Assembly: GCA_040216735.1 (NCBI GenBank)
Contig: JAVJOO010000005.1
Span: 434,001 to 498,000 of the forward strand
DNA from: Alphaproteobacteria bacterium
GTDB taxonomy: Bacteria > Pseudomonadota > Alphaproteobacteria > SHVP01
Reading direction: 5' to 3'
DNA: 64,000 nt
This document shows, in pieces, positions 8,460 to 16,623 of the stretch. The notes beneath the pieces are model-generated. The model was not told where the DNA came from. It ran no database searches and was given only the letters and a program-made list of their open reading frames with translations. The translations under genes were made by a program, and so were the position numbers. The first letter of the stretch is position 1. Each line of letters opens with the position of its first letter.

Positions 8460-9332
8460 CTAGAGCTGTTTGCGGATATCGACGAGGCGCATGATGCCAC
8501 CGACGAAAAGTAAAAGAATGACCAGAAGAATGATCCCGCTAGCAGCCGAATAGGGGTGGCGCGACTGGGCATATTGGTTAAAGACCGCCGTCGCCAACGT
8601 CCCCGACGTTCCGCCCGAGAGAATGCGCACGGCGACGAAATCCGATGCGGTGAGCGCAACGATGAAGATCGTTCCGATCGCGATACCGGGCCGCGACAAC
8701 GGAATGATGATGTACAGCAGAATTTGCCAGCCCTTAGCGCCCTGGTCTTTAGCTGCCTCGATCAAACGAAGATCGATTCGCGCCATTACGTTGAACAGCG
8801 GTGCCACCATGAACAGGGTAAGCACATGAACGTAGGACAGGATGACCGCGAAGTCGGAAAAGAGAAGAAACTGGAGCGGCTCGTCTGTAATCCCGAGACC
8901 GATCAGAGATCCGTTAATCAACCCTTCTTTACCGAGGAACGGCACCCAGGCGATCATCCGCACGACACCCGATGTCCAAAACGGCACCACGGCCAGCAGG
9001 AACAGAAAGATCTTGATGCGGAGTTGGATGACGTCGAAGACGAGGTAGTAAGTGAGGATAAAGCCTAGGACCAGCGTGATGGCCCAAGTTATCGCCGTTG
9101 TACGGATCGTGTCGGCAAGCGCACTCCACGTCGCGCTATCGAACGACAGCGTCCGCACGTAGTTCTCAATGACAAAAACGCCGACTTGGGTCGAAAAAGG
9201 CCCGAACTTGTAAAGGCTGTAGAGCAAGATCACGAACATCGGCGCGATCAAGAAGGTCAGCAGGATCAGCACCAGCGGCGATATCTGCAGGTATGCGCTA
9301 TAGCGCTGCAAGACAGTCTGTTCCGTCTCCAT
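8460..9332 (-). CDS. ABC transporter inner-membrane permease (PotB type)
   Basis: The protein of about 290 residues is the first of two permeases. Membrane segments begin at ISPLVLILLTFLIAPMFVIL, and an EAA loop (EAAKDQGAKGWQILLYIIIP) lies near residue 200. The start at 9332 is preferred over one 60 bp upstream because the extra 20 residues are polar and unlike the family, and GGCGGG precedes it. It forms a transporter with the next permease and the binding protein upstream. The terminator and inverted repeat at 9492-9556 lie between it and the binding-protein gene. Confidence 0.85.
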   Translation of the reverse strand: METEQTVLQRYSAYLQISPLVLILLTFLIAPMFVILLYSLYKFGPFSTQVGVFVIENYVRTLSFDSATWSALADTIRTTAITWAITLVLGFILTYYLVFDVIQLRIKIFLFLLAVVPFWTSGVVRMIAWVPFLGKEGLINGSLIGLGITDEPLQFLLFSDFAVILSYVHVLTLFMVAPLFNVMARIDLRLIEAAKDQGAKGWQILLYIIIPLSRPGIAIGTIFIVALTASDFVAVRILSGGTSGTLATAVFNQYAQSRHPYSAASGIILLVILLLFVGGIMRLVDIRKQL

Positions 9333-9491
9333 ACATCCCGCCAATAGTCTTGGTGAACATTCCGGACGGAAAGTCCGGTCGAAGCCGGGCAAGATGTAGC
9401 CAAACCGTCCCGCAACCGCAACCCTAATGTCGCGACAACGAATGAGCGGTTTTCCGGCTTACAACTGGCACGATCGATACGGCGTTCGCGA

Positions 9492-9523
9492 GGCCTGCCA
9501 CACAAGCCCCTATGTGGCAGGCC
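9492..9523. repeat. Perfect 11-bp inverted repeat between binding protein and permease genes
   Basis: The arms at 9492-9502 and 9513-9523 pair perfectly around a 10-nt loop. The repeat lies just beyond the terminator of the binding-protein gene, on the permease side. It could be a second RNA stem stabilising or pausing read-through transcripts, or an operator for a promoter of the permease genes. Confidence 0.6.
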
Positions 9524-9531
9524 GTGCGGAC

Positions 9532-9556
9532 AAAAAAAGGGGCGCCGAAGCGCCCC
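9532..9556 (-). terminator. Rho-independent terminator after the binding-protein gene
   Basis: A perfect 7-bp GC stem (9539-9545 with 9550-9556) and tetraloop CGAA are followed on the minus strand by seven T (complement of 9532-9538). It lies 25 bp past the stop of the binding-protein gene and before the permeases. It probably lets the binding protein be made in excess over the membrane subunits, as is common in ABC operons. Confidence 0.8.
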
Positions 9557-9581
9557 TTTAGTTCTGGAAGACCCAGCCCTA

Positions 9582-10859
9582 TTAACCGGACTGGAACTTG
9601 TTCCATTCGTCGACGAGGTAACCGAATTCGTCGAACTCGGAGTTCCACACCGCGATATTGCCCATGCGGTCCTGGTAGGAACCGCCGTCGCGCACCGTAC
9701 CCGGCTTTTCGAGTTCGTTGCCGAACGGATCCTTGATGACGCCCTGGGCGGGCTTGCCGTCGTACCAGAAGCCCCACTCGTCGGCGGTCATGAACTTCTT
9801 GGTGTTTTCGAGCGTCGGCATGTAGTAGCCCTGACGACCGAAGAACGCACCAGACCAACCGGACGACAGCCAGTTGAAGAACTCGTATGCCGCATCGAGC
9901 TTGATGCCGCTGAGCTGCTTCGGCAACACGTAGCCGATCGTCCAACCGCGATAGCCTTCCTTGAGATCGCCATAAACGCAGGGCACGCCCTGGGACTTGG
10001 TGACCGTAACGGCCGGCGACCACATCGACTGAATCACCGTCTCGCCCGAGACCATCAGCGTTACGGATTCGCTGAACGTGGTCCAGAACGCACGCACATG
10101 ACCCTTTTTCTTGAGGTCGGTGAGGATCACGAACGTCTTGTCGATTTCCTCTTTCGTCATGTTGCCTTTGTTCTTGTACTTGAGCAGTCCCGCGCCTTCG
10201 ATGGCCAGCGCGATGTCCATCATCGCGATGTCCGGGAAGCTTTGCAGGGCAACCTTGCCGCGCCACTCGTCGCTGATCAGCTCGGCCCAGCTTTCCAGCT
10301 TGCGGCCGGTCAGGTCGGGGCGATAGCCCAAGGTGTCGGCGTTGTGAACGCTCGGCAAACCGAAGAGCCAATCGGACTCGCCCGGCTTAACGAAGCTCTT
10401 GCCGTCCTTAGTGTACATGACAGTGGTCGGGTTCTGGCCGTCGCCAAACGGCGAATCCGGCGTCAAACGACCCGTGCGATACAGATCGTTGATCTTGTCC
10501 CAGTTCTTCAACCGCTTGGTGTCGATCGGTTGAATGTTACCGACCGGCGAAAGCCGACGGAACGTGTTGAATGTGGGCTCTGCGATATCGAACGACCCGG
10601 GCTGGGTGATGATGCGGTTGGTGATCGCATCGAAGTCGAGCGCGGTGATTTCGATCTTGAAGCCAAGATCTTCACTCGCTTGCTTCGCCCATGGTTCGAC
10701 GTGGGTCACGGCCGAACCGATCGACCGCAACGTTACGTCTTTCAGATTTTGCGCCCAGATCGTCGGGAAGCCGCTAACGGCACCCGAGCCGACCGCGACG
10801 CCAGCGGCGGCCGCTGTGCCCTTGAGCACTGTACGGCGGCTGATGTTTCGCTTGCTCAT
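9582..10859 (-). CDS. Tat-exported ABC substrate-binding protein (PotD/family 1-like)
   Basis: The 425-residue periplasmic binding protein has a twin-arginine signal (RNISRRTVLKG, then an Ala/Val/Gly core to about residue 36, SGFPTIWAQ). The mature part matches extracellular solute-binding proteins of the spermidine/putrescine group, for example WSPAVTVTK and AAYEFFNWLSS. It delivers substrate to the two permeases downstream. Substrate is unknown; linkage to hyuAB suggests a cyclic amide, ureide or amine. GGTGAGGT lies about 10 nt before the ATG. The terminator at 9532-9556 follows. Confidence 0.87.
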   Translation of the reverse strand: MSKRNISRRTVLKGTAAAAGVAVGSGAVSGFPTIWAQNLKDVTLRSIGSAVTHVEPWAKQASEDLGFKIEITALDFDAITNRIITQPGSFDIAEPTFNTFRRLSPVGNIQPIDTKRLKNWDKINDLYRTGRLTPDSPFGDGQNPTTVMYTKDGKSFVKPGESDWLFGLPSVHNADTLGYRPDLTGRKLESWAELISDEWRGKVALQSFPDIAMMDIALAIEGAGLLKYKNKGNMTKEEIDKTFVILTDLKKKGHVRAFWTTFSESVTLMVSGETVIQSMWSPAVTVTKSQGVPCVYGDLKEGYRGWTIGYVLPKQLSGIKLDAAYEFFNWLSSGWSGAFFGRQGYYMPTLENTKKFMTADEWGFWYDGKPAQGVIKDPFGNELEKPGTVRDGGSYQDRMGNIAVWNSEFDEFGYLVDEWNKFQSG

Positions 10860-10973
10860 GCTTAAATAACCTCACCTGTTTCGTGGTCCTCGAGGAGCGC
10901 TGCGCGACCACTGGTACCGTGAACCGCACAGGCAGCGATGCCGGAGAACGTTACGGGGCACCACATAAGCCTA

Positions 10974-10982
10974 TTTATAGCA
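10974..10982 (-). promoter_or_regulatory. Candidate extended -10 promoter for the binding-protein gene
   Basis: The minus strand reads TGCTATAAA, matching the extended -10 form TGnTATAAT in all but the last base, about 115 bp upstream of the binding-protein start. No convincing -35 hexamer is seen at 16-18 bp, which is tolerated with an extended -10. The rest of the gap 10860-11122 shows nothing else recognisable. Confidence 0.35.
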
Positions 10983-11122
10983 CTCTTTTACCCGACAGCC
11001 ACAGGCCGGAATCGCCTGGATTGCGTGGCGCAACTTCTGGTGAAGTGGTGGGGATTATCGCACCTTGCAGGGAACAACCGACCGCCCCAGACTGTTTGCG
11101 ACAAGGCCAAAAGGGAGAAACC

Positions 11123-11743
11123 ATGAAGCTGTGGGTATCCGCCACCATATTTCTGCTGCTGGGTCTGGTCACTACGGGGCCGTCTACAGCCCGCGCCGAT
11201 ACTGGGGCAGTTGAGCCCACCGTCCCCAGCCCCATGGATGTAGCCGGGTGGCGGGGAATTTCCTGGGGCATTCCGATCAGCCGCGCCCAAGCGGTCCTCG
11301 GGGGGCAAACGCTCGATCGCCAAGAAGCGATCGAAGTCGGTGGGTGTTACTTCACCCGCGCGCTGCCCCTGCACTTGGACGACGAGGAATGGCAGGCCTG
11401 GCTGTGCGAGGACCGGGAAAGCGGCGCGATAATCGGCGTGAGTTTGGAAAAAGGCTTCCAGGGCCTTTTCTTCGACGATACACGCAAGACAGACCTATTC
11501 GAGGCGTTTCTCGACGAGTTCACCGCGCAGTATGGGCCAGCACACTTGTTCTGGGAGCAATGCCACAACGCGCGCTGGAACGCGACGGTTCAGTATAAAT
11601 GGTTCTTTCCGACCACCACCGTGTCGCTGCTGTTACGCGACGCACCCGACCAGTGGGTGTCGGTTCGGTTCGAACAGCCTACCGACCTGCCGGACTTCGG
11701 TCCGGGCGTCTGCGTCAAACAACCGGTCGATCTGCGCGGATAG
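11123..11743 (+). CDS. Exported hypothetical protein with four cysteines
   Basis: The 206-residue product begins with a Sec signal peptide (MKLWVSATIFLLLGLVTTG, probable cleavage after TARA near residue 29). The mature part has WRGISWGIPISRAQAVL near its start, an element seen in exported proteins with a short Ile-Ser-x-Ala-x-x-x-Leu repeat-like opening, and four cysteines (GGCYF, WLCED, EQCHN, GVCVK) that could form two disulfides in the periplasm. The ATG at 11123 is preferred over upstream in-frame starts because it has AAGGGAGAAA before it and gives a clean signal peptide. It is unrecognised by function and not obviously linked to its neighbours. Confidence 0.75.
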   Translation: MKLWVSATIFLLLGLVTTGPSTARADTGAVEPTVPSPMDVAGWRGISWGIPISRAQAVLGGQTLDRQEAIEVGGCYFTRALPLHLDDEEWQAWLCEDRESGAIIGVSLEKGFQGLFFDDTRKTDLFEAFLDEFTAQYGPAHLFWEQCHNARWNATVQYKWFFPTTTVSLLLRDAPDQWVSVRFEQPTDLPDFGPGVCVKQPVDLRG

Positions 11744-11806
11744 CCCCCACCCTGTTGTGGGTATCCGCAAGAGCAGGCAATCTCTCCCTCTTCAAGGGAG
11801 GATTTC

Positions 11807-12586
11807 ATGGCAGCGAAAAAAAGAGTCGTCGTTTTGGTTCCGTTTGCGTTCGATGAGAACGGGTTGTCGAAACGGCGCGCGCAACAGAACTCCGTGGTTC
11901 TCGGCCCGGATATCGAATTCGACTACCGACCTGTGAAGGCCGGCCCAGCACTCTACGACAGCTATCATGACGGCGTGCTGGCCGACATGTCGATGTTCGA
12001 AGCGGGCCTAACCGCACAAGAAGACGGCTACGACGCCGTCTGTATCGATACCATGAGCGATTCCGGTCAGAACGGCCTACGGAGCGTGCTCGACATACCC
12101 GTGATCTCGCCGGGCAAAGCGTCGTATCTGATGTGCCTCTTGCTCGGAACAAATTTCGGCGTACTGACCCAATGGGATCCGTGGAAGGCGCTCTACAAAA
12201 AAACGGTGCGGGAATACGGTTTGGACCATCTGTGCGCCGGCATCCGCTCACCCAACATCATGCCCGATCCGGAAAACCTGCTGGGTGGCAAGGAAGAGGA
12301 CGTGTTTCCGAAACTCCTCGAGGCCGGGATGAAACTGGTCGAGGAAGACGGCGCCGAAGCGATTTGCCTTGGCTCGACGACGATGCACGAATCGCACGCC
12401 TACCTCGCCGAACACCTGCCGGTGCCGGTCATCAATCCGGGTCCCCTCACCTACAAGCTCGCCGAAGCGTTACTGGGCTTGAACTTGACCCATAGCCGCA
12501 AGGCATACCCGCGTCCGACGGTTACAAAGTACAACCTGGCGCACGCCATGATGGACGGGGGCGCAGGCTACAAGGGCGACGACTAG
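11807..12586 (+). CDS. Asp/Glu/hydantoin racemase-fold protein without the catalytic cysteines
   Basis: The 259-residue protein aligns along its length with the hydantoin/allantoin racemase branch of the Asp/Glu racemase superfamily. In active racemases two cysteines, in motifs like A-C-F-x-D-P-G and L-G-C-A-G-M, act as acid and base. Here the first region reads CIDTMSDSGQ, with Thr82 at the cysteine position, and the second LGSTTMHE, with Ser190. It is therefore unlikely to be a classical two-cysteine racemase. It could be a decarboxylase, lyase, isomerase or binding protein of the same fold. CAAGGGAGGAT precedes the start. It faces an amidase/allantoinase cluster. Confidence 0.8.
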   Translation: MAAKKRVVVLVPFAFDENGLSKRRAQQNSVVLGPDIEFDYRPVKAGPALYDSYHDGVLADMSMFEAGLTAQEDGYDAVCIDTMSDSGQNGLRSVLDIPVISPGKASYLMCLLLGTNFGVLTQWDPWKALYKKTVREYGLDHLCAGIRSPNIMPDPENLLGGKEEDVFPKLLEAGMKLVEEDGAEAICLGSTTMHESHAYLAEHLPVPVINPGPLTYKLAEALLGLNLTHSRKAYPRPTVTKYNLAHAMMDGGAGYKGDD

Positions 12587-12601
12587 GCCCTTTGGCAACC
12601 G

Positions 12602-14161
12602 CTAGCGAGCGCGCCAGTCGCCGGCGCGCTCGACAGCGGCTGCGAGGCGGAGCAACGTCGCTTCCTCGAAGTGGCGCCCCATAAACTGAAGGCCAACCGG
12701 TAATCCGTCGGGCATCGCGCACGGCACCGAAATCGCCGGGTGGCCGGTTACGTTCGCCTGGCACACGTTGCCAATCATGTTGAGCGCGATCGTCATCCGC
12801 TCCGGGATTGGCGCATCAGCGGCTGGCATCAAGGGGGCACGAAACGGCAAGGTCGGCATGACCAAGGCGTCGCACTGCGCCAGCGCCCGGTCGTAGGCGG
12901 CACGCATTTGGGGCCGCAGATTCTGCGCTTTAGCATAGTAGTGCCCGTGATAATGGCGGTGCATGTGTTCACCGACCAAGAGAATCGTTTTGATCGGCGG
13001 CGGCAGGTCGGCGGCCTGTTGCCGCCAACCGCGCGCGAAGGTGTCTTGCAGGCGGGTATCGTAGAAGCCCTGCCAACCGTGGCCAGCAGCATTGCCGCGC
13101 AGCATGTTGGCGCACACACCCTCTTCGAGCAGCGCAACCAGAACATGGGCGGTATCGATGTGCTCGGGTACTGATACCTCGACAACTTTTGCCCCTGCCG
13201 ATTCAAGCGCGGCGACGGTCTCGCGCACCCGATTGTCGACCACGGGATCGCTCGCGCCAAAGCCAAGGGTCGGCCATTCCGTGTGCCCGAAGCCCTCTTT
13301 GAGAACGCCGATCGTCAGGCCGTCGAGGTCTTGCTCGATGGCTGCGACGTAGTCGCCGACACAATCGGCGGGTAGTCCCGCAGCGCGCGGGTCCAGCGGG
13401 TCCGGCCCCGCGATCGCCGTCAACAACCTCGCGCAGTTGGCCACGGTATCGCTCATCGGGCCAACGTGATCGAGCGAGGTTTCCATGCCCATGCAACCGG
13501 TATAGGGCACCAGCCCGAATGTCGCTTTCAGGCCGACCGTGCCGCACCATGCGGCGGGGATTCGGATCGATCCGCCCTGGTCGCCGCCGAGCGCCATGCG
13601 GATGTCGCCCGCGGCGATCGCCGCCCCCGACCCACAGGACGACCCGCCCGGCGAGCGCGCCGGGTCGTGGGGATTGCGGACGGTTCCGAAGGGATGATCG
13701 TGACCGCCGGCAACCCCGCAAAGGTCGGATGCGGTGGTCTTGCCCGCAATCGTCGCGCCCGCATCGAGGAGCCGTGCGACCACGGTCGCATCAATATCGG
13801 GAACGAATCCGTCGAGGGTACGCGACCCGTTGGCCATCGGCACTCCGGCGACTGCGATGGAATCCTTGACCCCGACTGCTTCACCTGCGAGCGGGCCATC
13901 GGGGTTCCCTTTGATCTCTGTGCGCCAGTACCAGGCATTGAAAGGGTTTTCGCCGGATTCGGGCCGGTATCCCGGCGTCCGCGGCCAAGCGACGGTCGGG
14001 CGCGGTTCGGTCAGGGCGTCTAGCGCCTGGTAGGTGCGAAACGCCCCCGCCATCACCGCTTGGTAGGACGTCGCCTCGTCTGCACTTAGGTTCAGACCGA
14101 ATTCTTCCGATAGCGCGAAGATCTCTTCGATATCGGGTGGGCGGGGACCGACGGCAGTCAT
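12602..14161 (-). CDS. Amidase-signature hydrolase
   Basis: This amidase of 519 residues carries the full Ser-cisSer-Lys catalytic set: Lys in GEAVGVKDSIAVAG, the first Ser in PGGSSCGSGAAIAAG, and the nucleophile Ser in GGDQGGSIRIPAAWCG. It hydrolyses an amide to acid plus ammonia or amine; the substrate is not evident. The start at 14161 has AGGAGCG 8 nt upstream and is better placed than the TTG six bases earlier. It is transcribed divergently from the PuuE gene, with only about 100 bp between them. Confidence 0.88.
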   Translation of the reverse strand: MTAVGPRPPDIEEIFALSEEFGLNLSADEATSYQAVMAGAFRTYQALDALTEPRPTVAWPRTPGYRPESGENPFNAWYWRTEIKGNPDGPLAGEAVGVKDSIAVAGVPMANGSRTLDGFVPDIDATVVARLLDAGATIAGKTTASDLCGVAGGHDHPFGTVRNPHDPARSPGGSSCGSGAAIAAGDIRMALGGDQGGSIRIPAAWCGTVGLKATFGLVPYTGCMGMETSLDHVGPMSDTVANCARLLTAIAGPDPLDPRAAGLPADCVGDYVAAIEQDLDGLTIGVLKEGFGHTEWPTLGFGASDPVVDNRVRETVAALESAGAKVVEVSVPEHIDTAHVLVALLEEGVCANMLRGNAAGHGWQGFYDTRLQDTFARGWRQQAADLPPPIKTILLVGEHMHRHYHGHYYAKAQNLRPQMRAAYDRALAQCDALVMPTLPFRAPLMPAADAPIPERMTIALNMIGNVCQANVTGHPAISVPCAMPDGLPVGLQFMGRHFEEATLLRLAAAVERAGDWRAR

Positions 14162-14262
14162 GGGCAACGCTCCTTGTTACACTGTCAGGGCTCAAACTGT
14201 CTGGACGCGACCGTATCAACGTCACGGGCCAGAAGGCCAGCGCTGGATGTCGGAGAAAAAAC

Positions 14263-15174
14263 ATGAACGATCCCTACCCTCGCGATCTCGTCGGATACGG
14301 CGCGAAGATCCCCCAGGTGACCTGGCCCAACGGCGCCCGGATCGCCGTGAGTTTCGTCCTAAACTACGAAGAGGGCGGGGAACGCACGATCCTCGACGGC
14401 GACAGCGAATCCGAATCCTATCTTGCCGAGATGTACGGGCTGCCTGCGCTCGTCGGTCGGCGCAATCGATTCGTCGAGGACATCTTCGAGTACGGGAGCC
14501 GGGCCGGGTTCTGGCGAATCATGCGCCTGTTCGCCGAGCGCAACATTCCGTTCACCTCCTGGGCCGTCGGCCTTGCGTTAAAGCGCAATCCTGAAGCGGC
14601 TGCGGCGATGATCGAAGCGGGCCATGAAGTGGCCAGCCACCACTGGCGCTGGTTCGACTATGCCGACGTTCCCAAGGAGGTCGAGCGCGAACACATCCAA
14701 CTCACGATCGATACCATCAAAGAGCTGTGCGGAACGCGACCGCTTGGCTGGTATACCGGACGCTACAGCGACAACACGCTCCCGCTCTTGATGGAGGAAG
14801 GCGGCACCGTCTACGCCTCCGAGTTCTATAACGACGACCTGCCCTACTGGATCGATGTCGATAAGAAGCCGCTCCTGATCGTGCCCTATGCGCTCGACAC
14901 CAACGACTTCAAGTTTGCCCTGGCGCCTGGTTGGATGTCGGGCGAGGACTTTACGCACTACCTCAAGGCGGCATTCGACCACTTGTACCGGGAGGGCGAA
15001 ACCGCGCCGAAGATGATGTCGATCGGGCTGCATTGCCGCCTTAGCGGCAGGCCCGGCCGCGCCGAGGCTCTAGCGAAGTTTATGGACTACGTGCTCGAAC
15101 ACGACGGCGTGTGGGTTGCCCAGCGGATCGAAATCGCGCGCCATTGGATGGCGCATCACCCGGCGTCCGGCTAG
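14263..15174 (+). CDS. puuE: Allantoinase, PuuE type (polysaccharide deacetylase fold)
   Basis: The 303-residue protein matches PuuE, the allantoinase that opens the hydantoin ring of allantoin to allantoate. Recognised family segments are RDLVGYGAKIPQVTWP, SFVLNYEEGGER (replacing the deacetylase metal motif), EYGSRAGFWRI, RPLGWYTGR, NDDLPYW and MMSIGLHCRLSGRPGR. Length is typical. The ATG at 14263 follows GGAGAAAA and gives the usual N-terminus. It ends at 15174, one base before the end of the converging amidase gene at 15175. Flanking amidases could act on downstream ureides. Confidence 0.85.
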   Translation: MNDPYPRDLVGYGAKIPQVTWPNGARIAVSFVLNYEEGGERTILDGDSESESYLAEMYGLPALVGRRNRFVEDIFEYGSRAGFWRIMRLFAERNIPFTSWAVGLALKRNPEAAAAMIEAGHEVASHHWRWFDYADVPKEVEREHIQLTIDTIKELCGTRPLGWYTGRYSDNTLPLLMEEGGTVYASEFYNDDLPYWIDVDKKPLLIVPYALDTNDFKFALAPGWMSGEDFTHYLKAAFDHLYREGETAPKMMSIGLHCRLSGRPGRAEALAKFMDYVLEHDGVWVAQRIEIARHWMAHHPASG

Positions 15175-16593
15175 TTACCAGTCCATCACTGGCGCAGGCA
15201 TATTTGGCTCAAGCGCCTCCAGGGCAACACCGAGCGCGAGCAGCGCGTCGTCCTTGCCGACCGGCGCGTCCAACGTGAAGCCGACCGGGAGCCCGCGGGC
15301 TGAAAGTCCCGACGGCATGCTGAGACTGGGGATGCCGGCGTTGCTTGACGGCCCGGTATTACGGTCGAACAGATTGATACCGGGAACGGTATCGCCGCCC
15401 TGAAGCGCGCCCGATTGCTCTTGGTCGATCAGTACTGGCATCACGGGGACCGTCGGATAGATGACGGCGTCGAGCCGGTGCTCGGCGAAATAGGCAGCGT
15501 AGATTTGCTGCAGGTGCGGCCGATGAACACTCATTGCCTCATGGTAGGCAGATTCGGTGATCGCCCCCGCGCCCAGCAGCGGCTCCAGTATCTGACGTAC
15601 ATCGGGGCTGCCCACTTCGGCGACGACGGCGGCAATGTCGAGACCGGTGTCGCCGGTCGCCAGGTAAGCGGTAAGGTCGCCTATGGCCTCGTAGAGCAGG
15701 ACGGGGAAATTGCCGGCCTTGTGGACCTTCTCGACGTCTGGAATGTCGGCGTCGACCAGGGTGATGCCGTAGGCCGCGAACCGTTCAAGAGCGGCCTCGA
15801 TCCCGGCCTCGACCTCCGGCTCAAGTGCATCGAAGAAACACGCGCGCGGCACGCCGATCCGGATTTCGCCCAAGGACGGCAACGCGGATGGTTTTGCCGT
15901 GGCGCCACACATAATGCTGTCGAGGATTCGGAGGTCTGCGACGCTGCGCGCCATCGGCCCAGCGGTGTCGCGCGAGTGGGAAATCGGCACGATTCCGGCT
16001 CCGGGGTAGCGGTCGGTGGTCGGGCGGAATCCGGCTACGCCGCAAAACCCTGCAGGAATCCGCACAGACCCACCGGTGTCGCTGCCGATGCCAGCAGGCG
16101 CCATCCGCGCACCAATCGCAGCCGCGGTACCGCCGCTGCTGCCGCCAGCCACGCGGTCAGGATCGTAGGGATTGCGTGCAGCGCCGAAGCTTCCGTTGTT
16201 CGAGGTGCAGCCGAAGGCGAGTTCATGGAGGTTTGCCTTACCGAAGAAGATCGCGCCCGCATCGAGCAACCGCTGGGCGACCGGCGCACTGCGGCGCGCC
16301 ACATTGTGGCGTAAGGCATTGGTACCGCCGGTGGTCACCAAACCGGCAACGTCGATATTGTCTTTCAGAACTAGGGGCGCGCCGAGAAGAGACCCCTTGT
16401 CGCCTTCAGAGCGCCGCACGTCGGCTTGACGGGCGTCGGCGAGGATGCAGCCTTCGTCGAAGGCGATGAAGGCATTGATGTCGGCAAAGCGATCAGCTTG
16501 ACCGATCAAATCGCGTGCGAGTTCTTCGGCGCTAAACCATCCGGCTTCAAGGCCGGTCAGAACGTCGGTGAGCGTGAGATCGTGGAGCGCCAT
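15175..16593 (-). CDS. Amidase-signature hydrolase
   Basis: The 472-residue amidase has catalytic Lys in APLVLKDNIDVAG and the two serines in AGGSSGGTAAAIGARM and GSDTGGSVRIPAGFCG, so it should be active. Sequence resembles the AtzF/indoleacetamide-type amidases; the substrate is unknown. It is encoded 30 bp downstream of the PotA-type ATPase gene on the same strand, suggesting co-transcription with transport. Confidence 0.87.
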   Translation of the reverse strand: MALHDLTLTDVLTGLEAGWFSAEELARDLIGQADRFADINAFIAFDEGCILADARQADVRRSEGDKGSLLGAPLVLKDNIDVAGLVTTGGTNALRHNVARRSAPVAQRLLDAGAIFFGKANLHELAFGCTSNNGSFGAARNPYDPDRVAGGSSGGTAAAIGARMAPAGIGSDTGGSVRIPAGFCGVAGFRPTTDRYPGAGIVPISHSRDTAGPMARSVADLRILDSIMCGATAKPSALPSLGEIRIGVPRACFFDALEPEVEAGIEAALERFAAYGITLVDADIPDVEKVHKAGNFPVLLYEAIGDLTAYLATGDTGLDIAAVVAEVGSPDVRQILEPLLGAGAITESAYHEAMSVHRPHLQQIYAAYFAEHRLDAVIYPTVPVMPVLIDQEQSGALQGGDTVPGINLFDRNTGPSSNAGIPSLSMPSGLSARGLPVGFTLDAPVGKDDALLALGVALEALEPNMPAPVMDW

Positions 16594-16623
16594 GCCATCG
16601 TCCCGCGGAGCGGTCCGATGCGT

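Noticed and set aside
9333-9392. A 20-residue N-terminal extension of the PotB-type permease
   Set aside because: The extra residues are polar and cysteine-containing, unlike the family, and an ATG at 9332 has a plausible SD.
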